The notes beneath the pieces are model-generated. The model was not told where the DNA came from and made no database searches. It worked only from the letters and a program-made list of their open reading frames with translations. Below are positions 44,385-58,193 of a DNA stretch of 64,000 bases, piece after piece. Source of the stretch: Xiphias gladius (Eukaryota; Chordata; Actinopteri; Istiophoriformes; Xiphiidae); contig NC_053415.1 in the NCBI RefSeq assembly GCF_016859285.1, forward strand, positions 25,823,001-25,887,000. Direction: 5' to 3'. Each line of letters begins with the position of its first letter. The first letter of the stretch is position 1. Both the position numbers and the translations under genes were made by a program.

Positions 44385-47300
44385 ATGAGCTCCAGAGGTG
44401 GTGGAGGCCGCTCCAACGGCACGCTACCACAGACCAAGATCTGCCAGTTCAAGCTGGTGCTGCTGGGCGACATGGCCGTGGGCAAGTCCAGCCTGGTGCT
44501 GCGTTTCGTCAAGGGACAGTTCGATGAGTTCCAGGAGACAACCATAGGAGGTGAGGATGAGAAATGCGAACACTGTGGTGACTGTAGGGGTAAGAGGGCA
44601 AGAGGGTTGTACGCTGTGTTGGTTAAAATGCTAAGCAGGTGATCAGGGGGGCATTAGTTGATAGACAACTATTTTCATAATCGTTTCGAGTCTTTTTTAA
44701 ATAATAGTCTCTGCTTCCAGCTTCTCAGCTGCGATTCGATTATTTTCTTTGTCATACATGACTATATACTGAACATCTTTGGGTTTTGGACAGTTACTCA
44801 GGCAAAACAAGACATTTGCCGCCACTTTGGGAAATGGTGATGGGAATTTTTCACCATTGTTTGACCTTTTTAGAGACCAAACGATTTATCTGTTAATAGA
44901 GAAAGTAATCGACAGATTAATCAATAATGAGAAAATAAGCAGTTGTAGCTCTACTTTAATGTTGCAGCTGGTAAAGGTGGAGCTAATTTAAGATACTTTA
45001 AATAACTGCCAGAGGGCTTAATCTATAATATCACAATGTATAAATATAAATGTATTGTTGATTGTATTTTGTATTAATAAAGTGAATCTTAAAAGGAAAT
45101 AGTAACTAAAGCAGTCAGATAAGTGCAGCGCAGTAGAAGTATAAGAAGAGCATAACGTGGAAATGCTCAAGTGAAGTACCTCAAAACTGTACCTCAGCGC
45201 AGTACTTCAGTAAATGTACTTAGTTACTTTCCACCACTGCAAAAAAGGTGAGTGATGGAAGGCTTTGGGAAGACCTGTTGACCTGTCCTTTGTCTGTCTT
45301 TATGTCCAGCTGCATTCCTGGCCCAGTCAGTGTGTCTAGATGATACCACAGTGAAGTTTGAGATCTGGGACACTGCAGGACAAGAGCGATACCACAGCCT
45401 GGCTCCTATGTATTACCGTGGAGCTCAGGCTGCCATCGTCGTCTTTGACATCACCAAGCCGGTATGCAATGAACAGATAAATTCATTAGTTACTTGTTTA
45501 TGTGGTTCTGGGCAATACTGAAAACGTCCAAATTATTATTCTGGGTAATAACTCTTGCTGCCTGCAGGAGCAACTAAAACTGCCAAATAAGTGATGAAAT
45601 TCAGTGTAACACAGAACCTACATTACAATAATATATAACCAATATCTCAGACAATCTGATATTAATATTAATATTATATCACTAGACTGCCTGCTTACGA
45701 CAACTCAGGGGATGAGCAATTTGTGCCCAAACTGATGAATAAATTCCTATATTATAGTTTATGTATCGTTCGTGCACAGCACCCGCGACCTCTGTCATTT
45801 CTGCCTGGTATTTAGACGCGTGTCGTTGGTTTATCTGACCTTGGTTCTGTGTTTGTGCAGGAGACTTTTGAGAGAGCCAAGGCCTGGGTGAAGGAGCTGC
45901 AGAGGCAGGCCAGTCCCAACATTGTTATTGCCCTGGCCGGGAACAAGGCTGACCTGGCAGAAAAGAGACTAGTAGAGTATGAGGTAACGCACTCCCGTCC
46001 AACCCCCTCTTCGTGGGCTATAGCCTAAACTAAATCAATAATGGATTACCTTTATGAAGTTGGAAGACACACACACAGACACACACACACACACAAATAC
46101 ACGGCTTGATTACCAACTGGGAAAAGCACGTAACTGCCTAGGGGCCCCAAAAGCATGATTTACTTCATACTATTTGGGTCTACATAATTCTTCTGGTTGA
46201 TTAATCCACCAGTCATCTTAGCTCTGGAGTACTGGTTTCTGGGCCCTGTTTTCGTTCTGGGGAAATAATTAAACTACCATGCATAGTGGAGGTCAATAGG
46301 GGCCCAGCAACTAATTTCTGCCCTCCTGGGGATGTTAATCTGGCCATGCACGACCACTCTAATTAAAAAAAGTCACAAATATTATTCTATATATATCTAT
46401 ATAGATATAGTAAGATAAATAGCGATATATAAAAATAAGGTAGTAAAGCTTTAAAGTCTGTTAAAGCCAATCTATTCTGTGATCTGGTGTCGTGGTTATT
46501 AGCTCTGAACTCAACCAAGGATGTTAAATATCTCAGCATTTGAGATAGCAAGTCCTTATAAATGAAGACCAAGGTATGCTGACGCCTTTTAGATGCCAGC
46601 GATGACCTCTGAACTTTTCGTATCACAGTGGTGAGTGCGACAGCTACCTCTTGTAATGAATTCAATAGCCAGGATATCGCCATAATCCAGTGTAGACAGT
46701 ATGGTAGATTGTACAATGGTTTTTCTGTTTCAGCGTGCGAATCCAATTAGGACTTTTAATGCGTGAGCAAGATGTTCAGCGAGAGTTTTGTAGGACAATC
46801 TGCTGTCTAAGTAAATTCCTAAGTATTTATAATGCTGTACTGTATGAATTCCATTTAGAGCATGGATTGGATTGGGAATGTTAATGGTTCATGCTCTTGT
46901 GAAATGCACACATTTTGTGTTTTTGCAGTTTAGAACAAGCTTTAAATGAAACAGAAAGGTGCCTATAATCTGGAGAGGACCTGGTTAGAAATGGGGCCTA
47001 TGGAATACACAACGTTATCATCAGCATAAAAACGGGCATTACAGTGATGAGTTGGAAAATAAATATTGTTTATATACAGAGTAAATAGCAGTGGGCCTAA
47101 TACTGATCCTTGAGGAATAACTTTATGATCTGGGGACTTGGTTTGAAACCACTGGGAACAACAGTTTGATATGATTTGACCCAGTTGATTAGTTTTACTG
47201 GCACTATGGCTGCTATAAGTAGCCACAGTTACGTGTAACGCTGGTATAGTTTGTGTTGCTGGAGGACCTCGCCAACGCAGTTTAATGAAATTACACGTCT

Positions 47301-48345
47301 TTGGCAGTTCTTTTCACTGAGATTGTGGTGGACCAGGGGGACGTATTCACATGCAAACAGTTGATTAGGAGTATTTATACTGTATGTACATTTAGGGCTA
47401 ATTGATGGGAGTTGAAATCAGACTTGTGCCTAACCATATCTTGGACATGAAGCACATTTTTTACCTTTTCCTCATACAAAACAGAACCCTTTTCTGTTGT
47501 CGAGGCTGCACTTCAAGGTTTAGAGATTTGTCTAGTGTCGTCAGAGGTCTGTGCTCTACTCTGAGTGCCTGCTATTTGTAGACAAGAAACCTTTCAGTTC
47601 TTCTCAGCCTCTGGCTAGTGTTCGTAGCTTTTCAAATTACTGCTGATGTTATATTTGTGTTTGTTTGTGTGTCCGTTTGGCACAGGAAGCCCAGACGTAT
47701 GCTGAAGACACTGGCCTGCTCTTTATGGAGACCTCCGCCAAGACAGCCATGAACGTCAATGAGCTCTTCCTGGCCATTGGTGAGTGGCCATTAACATTTT
47801 AACAAACAATAGATTTTTATTTCGGAAGGGCTTGAGATTTAAGCTGTCAGAGTCACTACTCCCACCTATGTTCAGTCCAGGATGGTTATCAGTTAGTAGG
47901 CAGTAGGCGAGAGAAAATATTTAAGACTTTTAGAAATTCAATGTAATACTTTTTAATACCTACTAAGGCCTTTGTTTTTAATTGTTTTTTTTAAGCTTTT
48001 CATTTTTAAATTCAGTGTGTTTTAAGCCTTTTATCGACCTACAGACACCCTTTTTGAACATCTATTATCTTCTCCTGATTTAATCCTCATAAAAGCTTTT
48101 TTAGAACTTTTCCTTGGTGGACACATGCGCTCTCCAAATGCTTTCTAGTTATAGGGTCTGTTGTTAGTTAGATAAAAAAACATCTGAGACTGACATGTCA
48201 AAAGATTGAACTACTTCTTCTTACTGCAGCAAAAAAGATGCCAAAAACAGACACCCAAAACCCTACACATGCAGCGCGACATCGGGGAGTCAATCTCCAG
48301 GACCCAGATGCCCACTCTACCCGAGCCTGCTGCGGTGGGAACTAG
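44385..48345 (+). CDS. rab5b: Ras-related protein Rab-5, probably Rab5b
   Basis: Five coding exons: 44385-44550, 45310-45461, 45861-45983, 47686-47779, 48230-48345, joining to 216 residues, the normal Rab5 length. Visible GTPase motifs are the P-loop GDMAVGKS (28-35), switch II DTAGQE (76-81), NKAD (133-136) and ETSAK (161-165). The C-terminus RACCGGN carries the double cysteine (212-213) for geranylgeranylation. KRLVEYEEAQ and NELFLAIAKK match human RAB5B better than RAB5A or RAB5C, so I favour rab5b, but the P-loop and tail differ from human (GESAVGKS, CCSN). Rab5 proteins drive early-endosome fusion from the cytosolic face. The start exon begins at 44236 with an acceptor, so the 5' UTR is spliced. 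The family is certain (0.97); the paralogue letter is about 0.75. Confidence 0.93.
44655..44962 (+). repeat. GATTAATCGATTAG-type short element (hAT-like) in rab5b intron
   Basis: Contains ACAACTATTTTCATAATCG, a CTTCCAGCTTCTCAG block, TTTGGGTTTTGGACAG, AACAAGACATTTG and ends AGCAGTTGTAGCTCT. Other copies are at 55,665-56,010 and 56,218-56,590. The TTGCAGCYCT ends suggest the hAT superfamily (inference). Confidence 0.65.
45100..45240 (+). repeat. AGTACTT-type short element, right end
   Basis: Ends CAGTAAATGTACTTAGTTAC and TTCCACCACTGC, the standard right terminus of the family also found at 31,040 and 40,733. Confidence 0.7.
46387..47240 (-). mobile_element. LINE (non-LTR retrotransposon) fragment, reverse transcriptase C-terminal part
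   Basis: On the minus strand, reverse-transcriptase motifs [18 protein letters not shown] and [10 protein letters not shown] are read from about 47,226 down, followed by [25 protein letters not shown], and later [14 protein letters not shown] and [12 protein letters not shown]. Order and spacing fit the RT palm and downstream part of a Jockey/L2/CR1-type LINE. The reading frame is broken in several places and the 5' portion is missing. It lies in rab5b intron 4. Confidence 0.85.
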
Positions 48346-50748
<2,403 letters not shown>

Positions 50749-50754
50749 AATAAA
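50749..50754 (+). terminator. Candidate distal rab5b polyadenylation signal
   Basis: AATAAA in TTCAATAAAGCTGCG, about 150 bases before the candidate dbr1 signal on the other strand. Confidence 0.45.
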
Positions 50755-50900
50755 GCTGCGAATGGCGCTTTGAGTGCAGCATGCCGATCGCTTTTCTTTC
50801 ACTTGCCTCGGATAAGTGAAACAAAAGACATTAACAGCCACGTTTTTATTAGTCACTTCTGAGTGTTTGCCGAGTGGCTGTATAATGGTGTATGATGGCA

Positions 50901-50906
50901 TTTATT
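50901..50906 (-). terminator. Candidate dbr1 polyadenylation signal
   Basis: TTTATT on the plus strand gives AATAAA on the minus strand, about 420 bases after the dbr1 stop. Confidence 0.5.
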
Positions 50907-51327
50907 CTTTTTTAAAAAAGGATATTTTAATTTTCCAGCCTCTTTAATCATTGCTATTGTCTTAAAGTTACATGTACAAAAAATTAAACACAGAACGCAA
51001 AAATCTGTTCTCTAAAATTTTCTTGGTTTGATTAAAATATATAAAAAGGTGATCACATTTTAACAAAAATGTTCATGGCTGTAACTGCCTCTCTGTAGAA
51101 ACTGAATCCAGAAACTAACGCTCTTTTGTCATGTACAGTCTGCTTTTAGGGCATTTGAATAACTCCGCTTCGTTTAGCTCATGATGGAAGCTGTATAAAA
51201 AGCAGGCAGTAAATACATAAATTAATGCCAAGTTTTACAAATCAATGTAAACTAATGGAGAAGTGTACACGCTGTGACAAACGGCATGGATTGTGTCCTC
51301 ACCTTTTGCCTCATCTCACCCTGACCC

Positions 51328-54300
51328 CTAATCCTCACACTCCTCATCCTCCACTGTTGTGTAGATGACCTGGTTCCTGCGTTTGATTCTGGGAGTTGTG
51401 CCCCTACTGGCAGGATCCCCAGTCTCATCGCTGGTACGTTTTAAGATCCGTGCAGCGGAGGTGTCCTCGTCCCCGCCCTCACAGAGTCCTTCCCTTTCTG
51501 CTCCAGTGTGAGAGCGAGCTGCTGCCGGGGTGGAGTGGGAGGGAGGTGGCAGGTTTATAAGGTGGGACAGGTGAGTGGGTGAGACATCAGATTTGGGCTC
51601 TGGCAGAACCATACGGCTGGGGGTGTGGATTCCACCTATGGGGACGTCAGAGAGCTTATCTCCTTTCACGGCTGCTTTTGACTCAGCCTCCTCCTTTTCC
51701 TCCTCTGCCTCTTCCTCCCACTCGTCCTCTATAGTGATCTCATCGGGGTTAAACGAACTCGACAATCCCGAAGTGTCGGTTGGATACTCGCTGGGCTCAT
51801 CCACGCTTCCCACACTATTTCCATCTTCGTCATCCTCCTCCTCCCCCCCGGTACTGCCCTGAACTCTCCCAAGCTCGTCCCCTCCCTGCCCAGCCTGGGC
51901 GTAGATGTCTGTGAGACCTAACGTGGCGCACAGCTCGGTCGTCTGAGGGTTGGTGTTGTAGCTGGGGGCGGCGTGGGGCTGGGGCTTGTTAGGGTCGTAG
52001 GGTGGCAACGTCCGGCTAAAGTTGTCTGGAATGGCAAGTTCCCCGCTGAGATCCTCCACCACCTGCATCATAGCTGCTTCTGAAGCTCTGAAGTCCCACC
52101 TGATGGATATACACAATCCACATCATGAAAGAAAGCATGGATTCAAAACTGGAAGTCCAACAGCTGTGTCATTATTGTCTAAGTGAGATGCAAAAGTATG
52201 AGAGGGAATAGGAAACTAGTCGATTTACTGACTATTAAAATCCACTATTTTCATGTGTTGTAAGCATCAATCGTGAACACCATCTGTTTCCAGCTTGTAT
52301 GTCTCAAGGTAAAAAACTGAATATGAAAAGAGAGAAAAGCTTTGTCTAGAGCAAGTACTACAGGGTGAAGGTGCTGTCAACTGCAAGATGAACACAAAAA
52401 ACTAACCCTAAAAACTTAAATACAGTACTTTAGTTAGTTATTATTTCCAGTGTGTATTTTTCTGTGGTGTTTTTCGCACCTACATGGTAAAGATGAGCTG
52501 GTCGAGCCTATTTTGCACACCTGCATGCCACTGCAAAGCTTGTGTGCGTATTTATGCCTTTGGTCCATTGCACAATTTCGCGAGCTTGATGAAAGTACTG
52601 AACCAAACGCGTTGCTATTGTCAGTGTTAACAAAAGATCCTGGATTACGTTTTTTGTGGGTTGAGTGTGCAGTCTCTATCACAGTCATTTGTGACACCCG
52701 GCATAAGCTGCATGACTAGAATATACAAATAAATCCAAACTCTCCAAGACAGTACAATGCGTTGGCAGCAGCGTAACGCAAGTATAAGATTCCCCTCTGT
52801 GAGGTAAAAATTCGCTCACTGCCTGAGGTTTCACTGAAGATGTTCAGGCAGCTGAACTTTGCCAAGCTTTAATTGTAAGAATTGGCCTGATTTATAAAAG
52901 CAGGTTCTCCTTGAATTACGACATGCAAGCGCATGCTGGAACTGTCTCAGCCTTACAGCTAATTTACTGCTTGAAGCTGGTTCTCTTTTGGTTTTATCAG
53001 CAGACTTTCACAGTCAACTGGAAAACCGTTTAAACTCACGAATGCATATGTAAATAAATGAGTGATGATTACGCCTCTGTTGTCCTTTTCACTTGAAACT
53101 TCCCACTGACTGCATTGGATCTGCCTGTATTTTTTACAGTTGTTGGCCAAAGTTTGGGTGCCCCCCGGGCCAATTACACGTTTTGTTGATTTTTCAAGTG
53201 AAAAGAAGTAAATACACGTCCTGCAGCAAACAGACATTAAAAGTAATCGGGGCACCTTACTAAATCAGTACTTAGTGACCACTCTTTGCCAGCTGGGGTT
53301 TGGAAATATTCTGCTTTGGGTCATGTGGCAGATAAAGGGAAGAATGCATTCCTCTACAAGAAACATTTACCAAATTCAGGAAGCAAATGACCTGTAGACA
53401 GGCAACAAAGTGAAAGTGAAAAGAGTCTGGCTTCTACAACAGGACAATGATCCAAAGCAGACCTCAAAATGCACCATGAACTACTTTAGGAAACACAAGC
53501 TGAAGCTTTTGGAAAGGCCCCCGCAGACCCCCTGACCTGAGCATCACTGAAAACCTGTGGGCAGATCTTAAACCTGCTGTGTGTGAAGGACAGACTGAAA
53601 TATCTCAGAACAGGAAGCGATCTGCAGGAAGAGTGAGAGAAAATTCATCGATCAAGAATAGAAAGATTCTTAGCTGCAACAAAAAGCGTTTGCAAGCTGT
53701 GGGGGGGGGGGGGTCACTAAGTAGTGATTTGCACTTTTGCACGTGCTACAATTACAGTTTAATTATAAAAAGTAACATTGCATTCAAATTTGAAGAGATG
53801 CTCATGTTAATGTCTGTTGGCTGCAGGGGTTGGATTTTTTACTTTTCACTTCAAAAATCAACCAAATGTGTCATTTGCCCGGGGGGTACCCAAACTTTTG
53901 CACATAACTATGTCTGATTAACCGTGTACCGTTCGTGCAGGCCATTATTCTCTGGGGGGTTCCAGGGGTGAGGGGTGGTCCTCTGTAGACTGTTCGTGGC
54001 CTTCAGAATAGCAAGCCACTCTGGATCATACTCAAGACCCTCAGATGAGCCCGGTCTCTCTGGAACATCCACAATCTGCAACACAAGTGTATATATTGTC
54101 CCCACACCTTCAACTAGACTTGATTTCTGTATATCTAACAAGAAAACCTCCTCTCACCTGTAAGAATTCCCTATAGGGCAAACATTTATCCAGAGACAGG
54201 AATTTGGTTACGCGCGGGGCAGCATTACCTTTAGGCTAAAGACAAGAGAATTCACTGAGTTGGTGTGATACATTTGCGTATTAGAGGACTGGTACTCAGA

Positions 54301-55473
54301 ATTATTAAAACTCCAAAATGTATCAGTGGCTGGTACTGACATTAGCAGCAACACAGCAAGCTGCAGAAAAACTGTCACTCTCACCGGGTGCTGCATAACG
54401 GCAGCAAACTTCACGTGAAGATGTGCCGAGAACCAGTAGCTGGGCTGGAGGTGAGCCAGGAGCTCCTCAGCGGCAGGACTTCCCAAAGTGTTTGACTCCA
54501 CTTCCTGACGCAGAAACTTCTTCTTTCGTAGCAGTTCCCCCGTACTCCCGTAGTAGTAGATTCCACGAGGCCAGTCGTGGCTCATGAAAATGTCTACGGG
54601 CATCTGAATCTTAGTGGAAATAAACGTTTATGAATCACAATAAACAGTTCAGAGGAATAAGAGGACGATCTTTTGAGCCGTGTGCAAGCGGACGAGCTGA
54701 AACCGCGGCATTTACCTGTTTCAATTTGAACACCTCGACATTTCGGATGTGATATACACTTCGAAGAGTATCAGGGTTGTACGGAGGGAATTCATGGTGA
54801 CCTTAAAGAGCACACATTCCTCGTAAACATACTGCACGGTACGTACTACTTCAATCATCCAGACGGTCAAAAGACTCACCCTTTCTGTAGTCGCGTGATT
54901 TGAAGATTCCAGATAAGCCACCAATTCTGATCCCTTTGTAGCGAATAACGCCAGCGTAACCTAGGGACATGCGGTAAAGTCAAGCCAGAGAATTGACAGA
55001 TAGTCAGGCAGACTGAATAATCCCATTTATTTATCTGCTGGTCCCTACCCAGGTAATAAATGTTGGGTGCCACCCAGCCTCCATAAGGAAGCTCCTGCAG
55101 GTGGTTGGAAGCCTCGTGGTTCCCTCCAATGAAGATGGTCAGGACTGGAGCCTTCTTCTCTCCAGAATAGTATCTGCAACAGAGAGTAAAATTTAAGTTT
55201 TAAATTCTCTTGCTCATGTCTTGCTTTTTTTTTTTTTTTTTTTTTTTAAACGAAAAAAAAAGAAAAGGGAACTGACTTGTAAAAGGTCTGCATCATTCTG
55301 TACTTGGCTGGCACTGCCATGCACTTCATGTCTCCTTCATTTCGCACTGCTTGGAAGTCTCCACAGCAAAGCAGCAGGTCCACTTCCACCCCTTCCTTCT
55401 TCTCCAGATAGCTGATGGTCTCGTAGATCTTGTCCAGTTCCCCATGGCAACAGCCTTCTACTGCAATCTTCAT
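51328..55473 (-). CDS. dbr1: Lariat RNA debranching enzyme
   Basis: Eight coding exons on the minus strand: 55473-55277, 55173-55049, 54960-54880, 54801-54716, 54603-54385, 54235-54158, 54075-53930, 52099-51328; 567 residues against 544 in human. The metallophosphoesterase core shows the expected metal ligands: C8 and H10 in [12 protein letters not shown]39 in CCGDF, N84 in GGNHE, H172 in SHDWP, and H224/H226 in SAHLHVKF. The last exon holds an acidic, serine-rich tail and ends with the basic [15 protein letters not shown] segment, matching the human KRRNQ tail. The enzyme cuts the 2'-5' branch of excised intron lariats in the nucleus. The start was placed at MKIAVEG rather than an in-frame upstream ATG because a splice acceptor lies immediately before it. 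The gene is tail-to-tail with rab5b and head-to-head with armc8. Confidence 0.96.
53137..53911 (+). mobile_element. Internally shortened Tc1-like transposon in dbr1 intron 7
   Basis: Inverted ends (AAAGTTTGGGTGCCCCCCGG at the left, its near-inverse CCGGGGGGTACCCAAACTTT at the right) enclose a remnant of transposase: [10 protein letters not shown] at about 53,438-53,467 is the classic Tc1 DDE-region signature, and the [10 protein letters not shown]-like segment follows in another frame. At about 775 bases it is half the length of a full Tc1 element and its frame is broken. Confidence 0.85.
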
Positions 55474-55664
55474 GCTGCACAAACAGGTAAGCTGCAGATT
55501 CACAGAGGAAGATCACATTCAGAATGAAGGTTGGTTGGTAGTCTGTGCTGTCAGCCTCCACACACAGAGATGCTGAGACCTGCTGTTTGTAAGTAATTTT
55601 TGGTGATCGGTAGTTCAAACCACTGAAGGTGCTATTGTTTTCACTAAAATGTATCAGTCATGAT

Positions 55665-56010
55665 AGGGGGAGCTGCAACCACAAGTCAATTAATCTATCA
55701 ATCAATCAGCAGAAAATTACTCGGCAACTATTTAATAATCGAATAATCGATTTAGTTATTTTTTAAGCAACAATGCCAAACTGGTTCCAGCTTCTCAATT
55801 GAGATTTTATGCATTTCTTTGTAGTATGATATAAAATCAAATATCTTTGACTTTTGGACTGTTGATGGAATAAAACAAGACATTGGAGGACGTCACCTCG
55901 GGCCCAGCGTTTTACATATTATATGCAAAACGAGTACTCGACTAATCTAGAAGACACTCGTCACGTTAAGGGATAGTAAGAACAATCGTTAGTTGTAGCG
56001 CTGACGACTG
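55665..56010 (+). repeat. GATTAATCGATTAG-type short element (hAT-like)
   Basis: Upstream of the dbr1 start exon. Contains GAGCTGCAACC, AATCGAATAATCGATTTAG, CTTTGACTTTTGGACTGTTG and AACAAGACATTGGAGGACG, ending near TCGTTAGTTGTAGCGCTGA. Confidence 0.65.
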
Positions 56011-56217
56011 GGAGAGCAATAACGTGGCAGGTTTGACAGTTAAATGTCAAGTTTAGTGCTGACACTAACAACTACAACAACATGGATTAATAACTAAAAT
56101 AAGGGTTGTTGCATCCCTAAGTAAGATGCTCAAAGTGTACCCTCCAGTACAGTGGTTTGGTGGGCACCGCTTTAACTCAGAATACAGACAGAAATCCTTG
56201 TGACAGACAGAATGAAT

Positions 56218-56590
56218 TAGAGCTGAAACAATTAGGTCGATTAACCAATTAGACAATAAAGGCAACTATTTTCATTGATTAGTTCTTTGAGTAATTTTAA
56301 AAACAAAAAACTTTGCTTGTCCCCGACCCCCAAAATGAGCATTTTTAGGTTTTCTCTGTTCTATATCAATGCAAACTGAAGATCTTTGGGCTTTGGACTG
56401 TTGTTCGGACACAACAACAACTCAGGGAAAACTGTGGCGGGCATTTTTTTTGTTTTTGTTTGTTTGTTTGTTTTTTGTTGCTAATTTATGTTTGTGTACA
56501 GTTTAGAGACCAAGCAACTAATCGATTAATCGAGAATATAATAGGCAGATTCACCGATACGAAAATAAGCGTTAGTTGAAGCCCTAGAAT
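56218..56590 (+). repeat. GATTAATCGATTAG-type short element (hAT-like), second copy
   Basis: Begins AGAGCTGAAACAATTAGG, contains TTTGGGCTTTGGACTGTTG and CTAATCGATTAATCGAG, and ends TTAGTTGAAGCCCT. It follows the copy at 55,665 in the same orientation about 200 bases away. Confidence 0.65.
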
Positions 56591-57119
56591 GAATGAAAGT
56601 GTCTGTGAAAGCCACGGAAACATAAGCTAACCCGGACACCACTTTAAGGACATTAAATATTCTGCTATGCACCAGATATGAGGGCAGATTCACGTTGGTC
56701 TTTTTGGAGATCTCGTCTTCTTCCCATTGCTTTGAAAACTTCGCACAACAAAGTGATACCAGGGCATTTTATGTATCTGACACATGGGACCGATGCTACT
56801 TCGCATTCGACCTGACATGCGTGTCAACGAGGCCTTTGCAATATTTAGTCTGCTCCGTGTCGTTTGGTCCGGTTTTACAACTCATTATCAGCGACTTAGC
56901 TGCTAAAATCCTCGACAAAAACAGAACATGCAAACGCAGGCTATGCTAATAAAATGGACCACGTCGTTACATCGTGTTGAAAGGACCCGAGAGCAAACAG
57001 TGAACCATAATTCTCTCACATGCACACCGCAGCAACACGGGCTGACAAACTGAGCACTTACGGGGATGACTGAAGAGCTGAGGAGTATGTGTGTCCGGTT
57101 TTAAGCGCCGTAGACTTAC

Positions 57120-57200
57120 AAACTGTTTCTGAAAATCATGTTTGAATCACAGGTTCGCACAGTAGCGTAAGAATGAATTTTCCCACCTCGCGTCCATCAC
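57120..57200 (-). other. Candidate dbr1 5' UTR exon
   Basis: On the minus strand the segment ends at a GTAAGT donor (57,119-57,114). The coding start exon of dbr1 has an acceptor just before its ATG, so a spliced 5' UTR is expected. The upper boundary is a guess. Confidence 0.4.
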
Positions 57201-58193
57201 CCACAGCGCATGCGCGGCACGTCACCAACTTAAGCAAACCACTTGTGATCGTCGGCAGTAGATTCGACCAAAGAATTTATTAAAATTAATTTCAATTTAA
57301 ATTTATGTATTGTTCAGTAAATATATGGAAAGTTGGATCCGCAACACACTGCGTATTTTTACGTTTATTTCCCCCCCAAATAAGTTTAATGATTTTTGTT
57401 CTTTTTTTTGTAAACACAGCAATAACAAAGAGCTCAAGCACATTGGAGTGCACAATCAGTATGGATAAAAGTGACAGTTAAAAATATATAAAGGAAAAGC
57501 ACATCAGCAGTACACAGGTGCTATTTTTAAATAAATAATATAAATAAAAAGTCAGGCCAGATGACAAAGGGGGGTTACAATTACAGTGTTATGAGACAGG
57601 TACAAAAGGGGGGTCCGTAATTAGTCAAGGAAAATATTTGCAAGTTTTGAAGTCCCTGTAGAACTGAAAAAAATTGAGATGTGGATTCCATACCCTCATG
57701 AACCCTCCACTTAAAGAGTTAAGCAGACAGGTCAAGTATTCAAGAGTAAAATAGTCCTCGATTATTATCTTATGTCAGTTTCCTTTAGTGGGAGGTTTGT
57801 CATTTATCCATTACACAAAGATATTCATCGTTTTTACGTTTATTTTTTATCCGTTTACACATTTTTTACGGGTCAAGCTGTTGTGTCGAAACTAACTCAA
57901 GGAGACGTCACCTACGTCACGTTTATAAACAAAATTCACGTCATTGACAAATCCACGGTCTGTAGGACAGCTCGCCAAGTTATCGCTGTTGCTTTTTCTC
58001 GTATAATCTGCGGCCAGGAATCACGGCGCAGCCCATACAGGACCATAAGGCCCCGTTTCAATCATAACGCTAGCGGGGAGCTGTGTTTCTGAGCCGCAGT
58101 TACTTTTTTTTAAAAGCCGCTCACAGCTGCTCTGGGGGGCGGAGTGTCTGCAGAGTGCTGCGCCGATTGGGGCGCTCAATCGGGGGAAGAGAG
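57200..58193. promoter_or_regulatory. Divergent promoter interval dbr1 / armc8
   Basis: About 1 kb between the two first exons. Three CGTCA (CRE half-site) motifs lie at 57,906, 57,915 and 57,939, and the 58,120-58,190 part is GC-richer with no TATA box. Function is inferred from position only. Confidence 0.45.

Noticed and set aside
55474-55503. Upstream in-frame ATG for dbr1 ([10 protein letters not shown])
   Set aside because: A splice acceptor lies directly before MKIAVEG, and the family's metal-binding C8 and H10 fit only the inner start.
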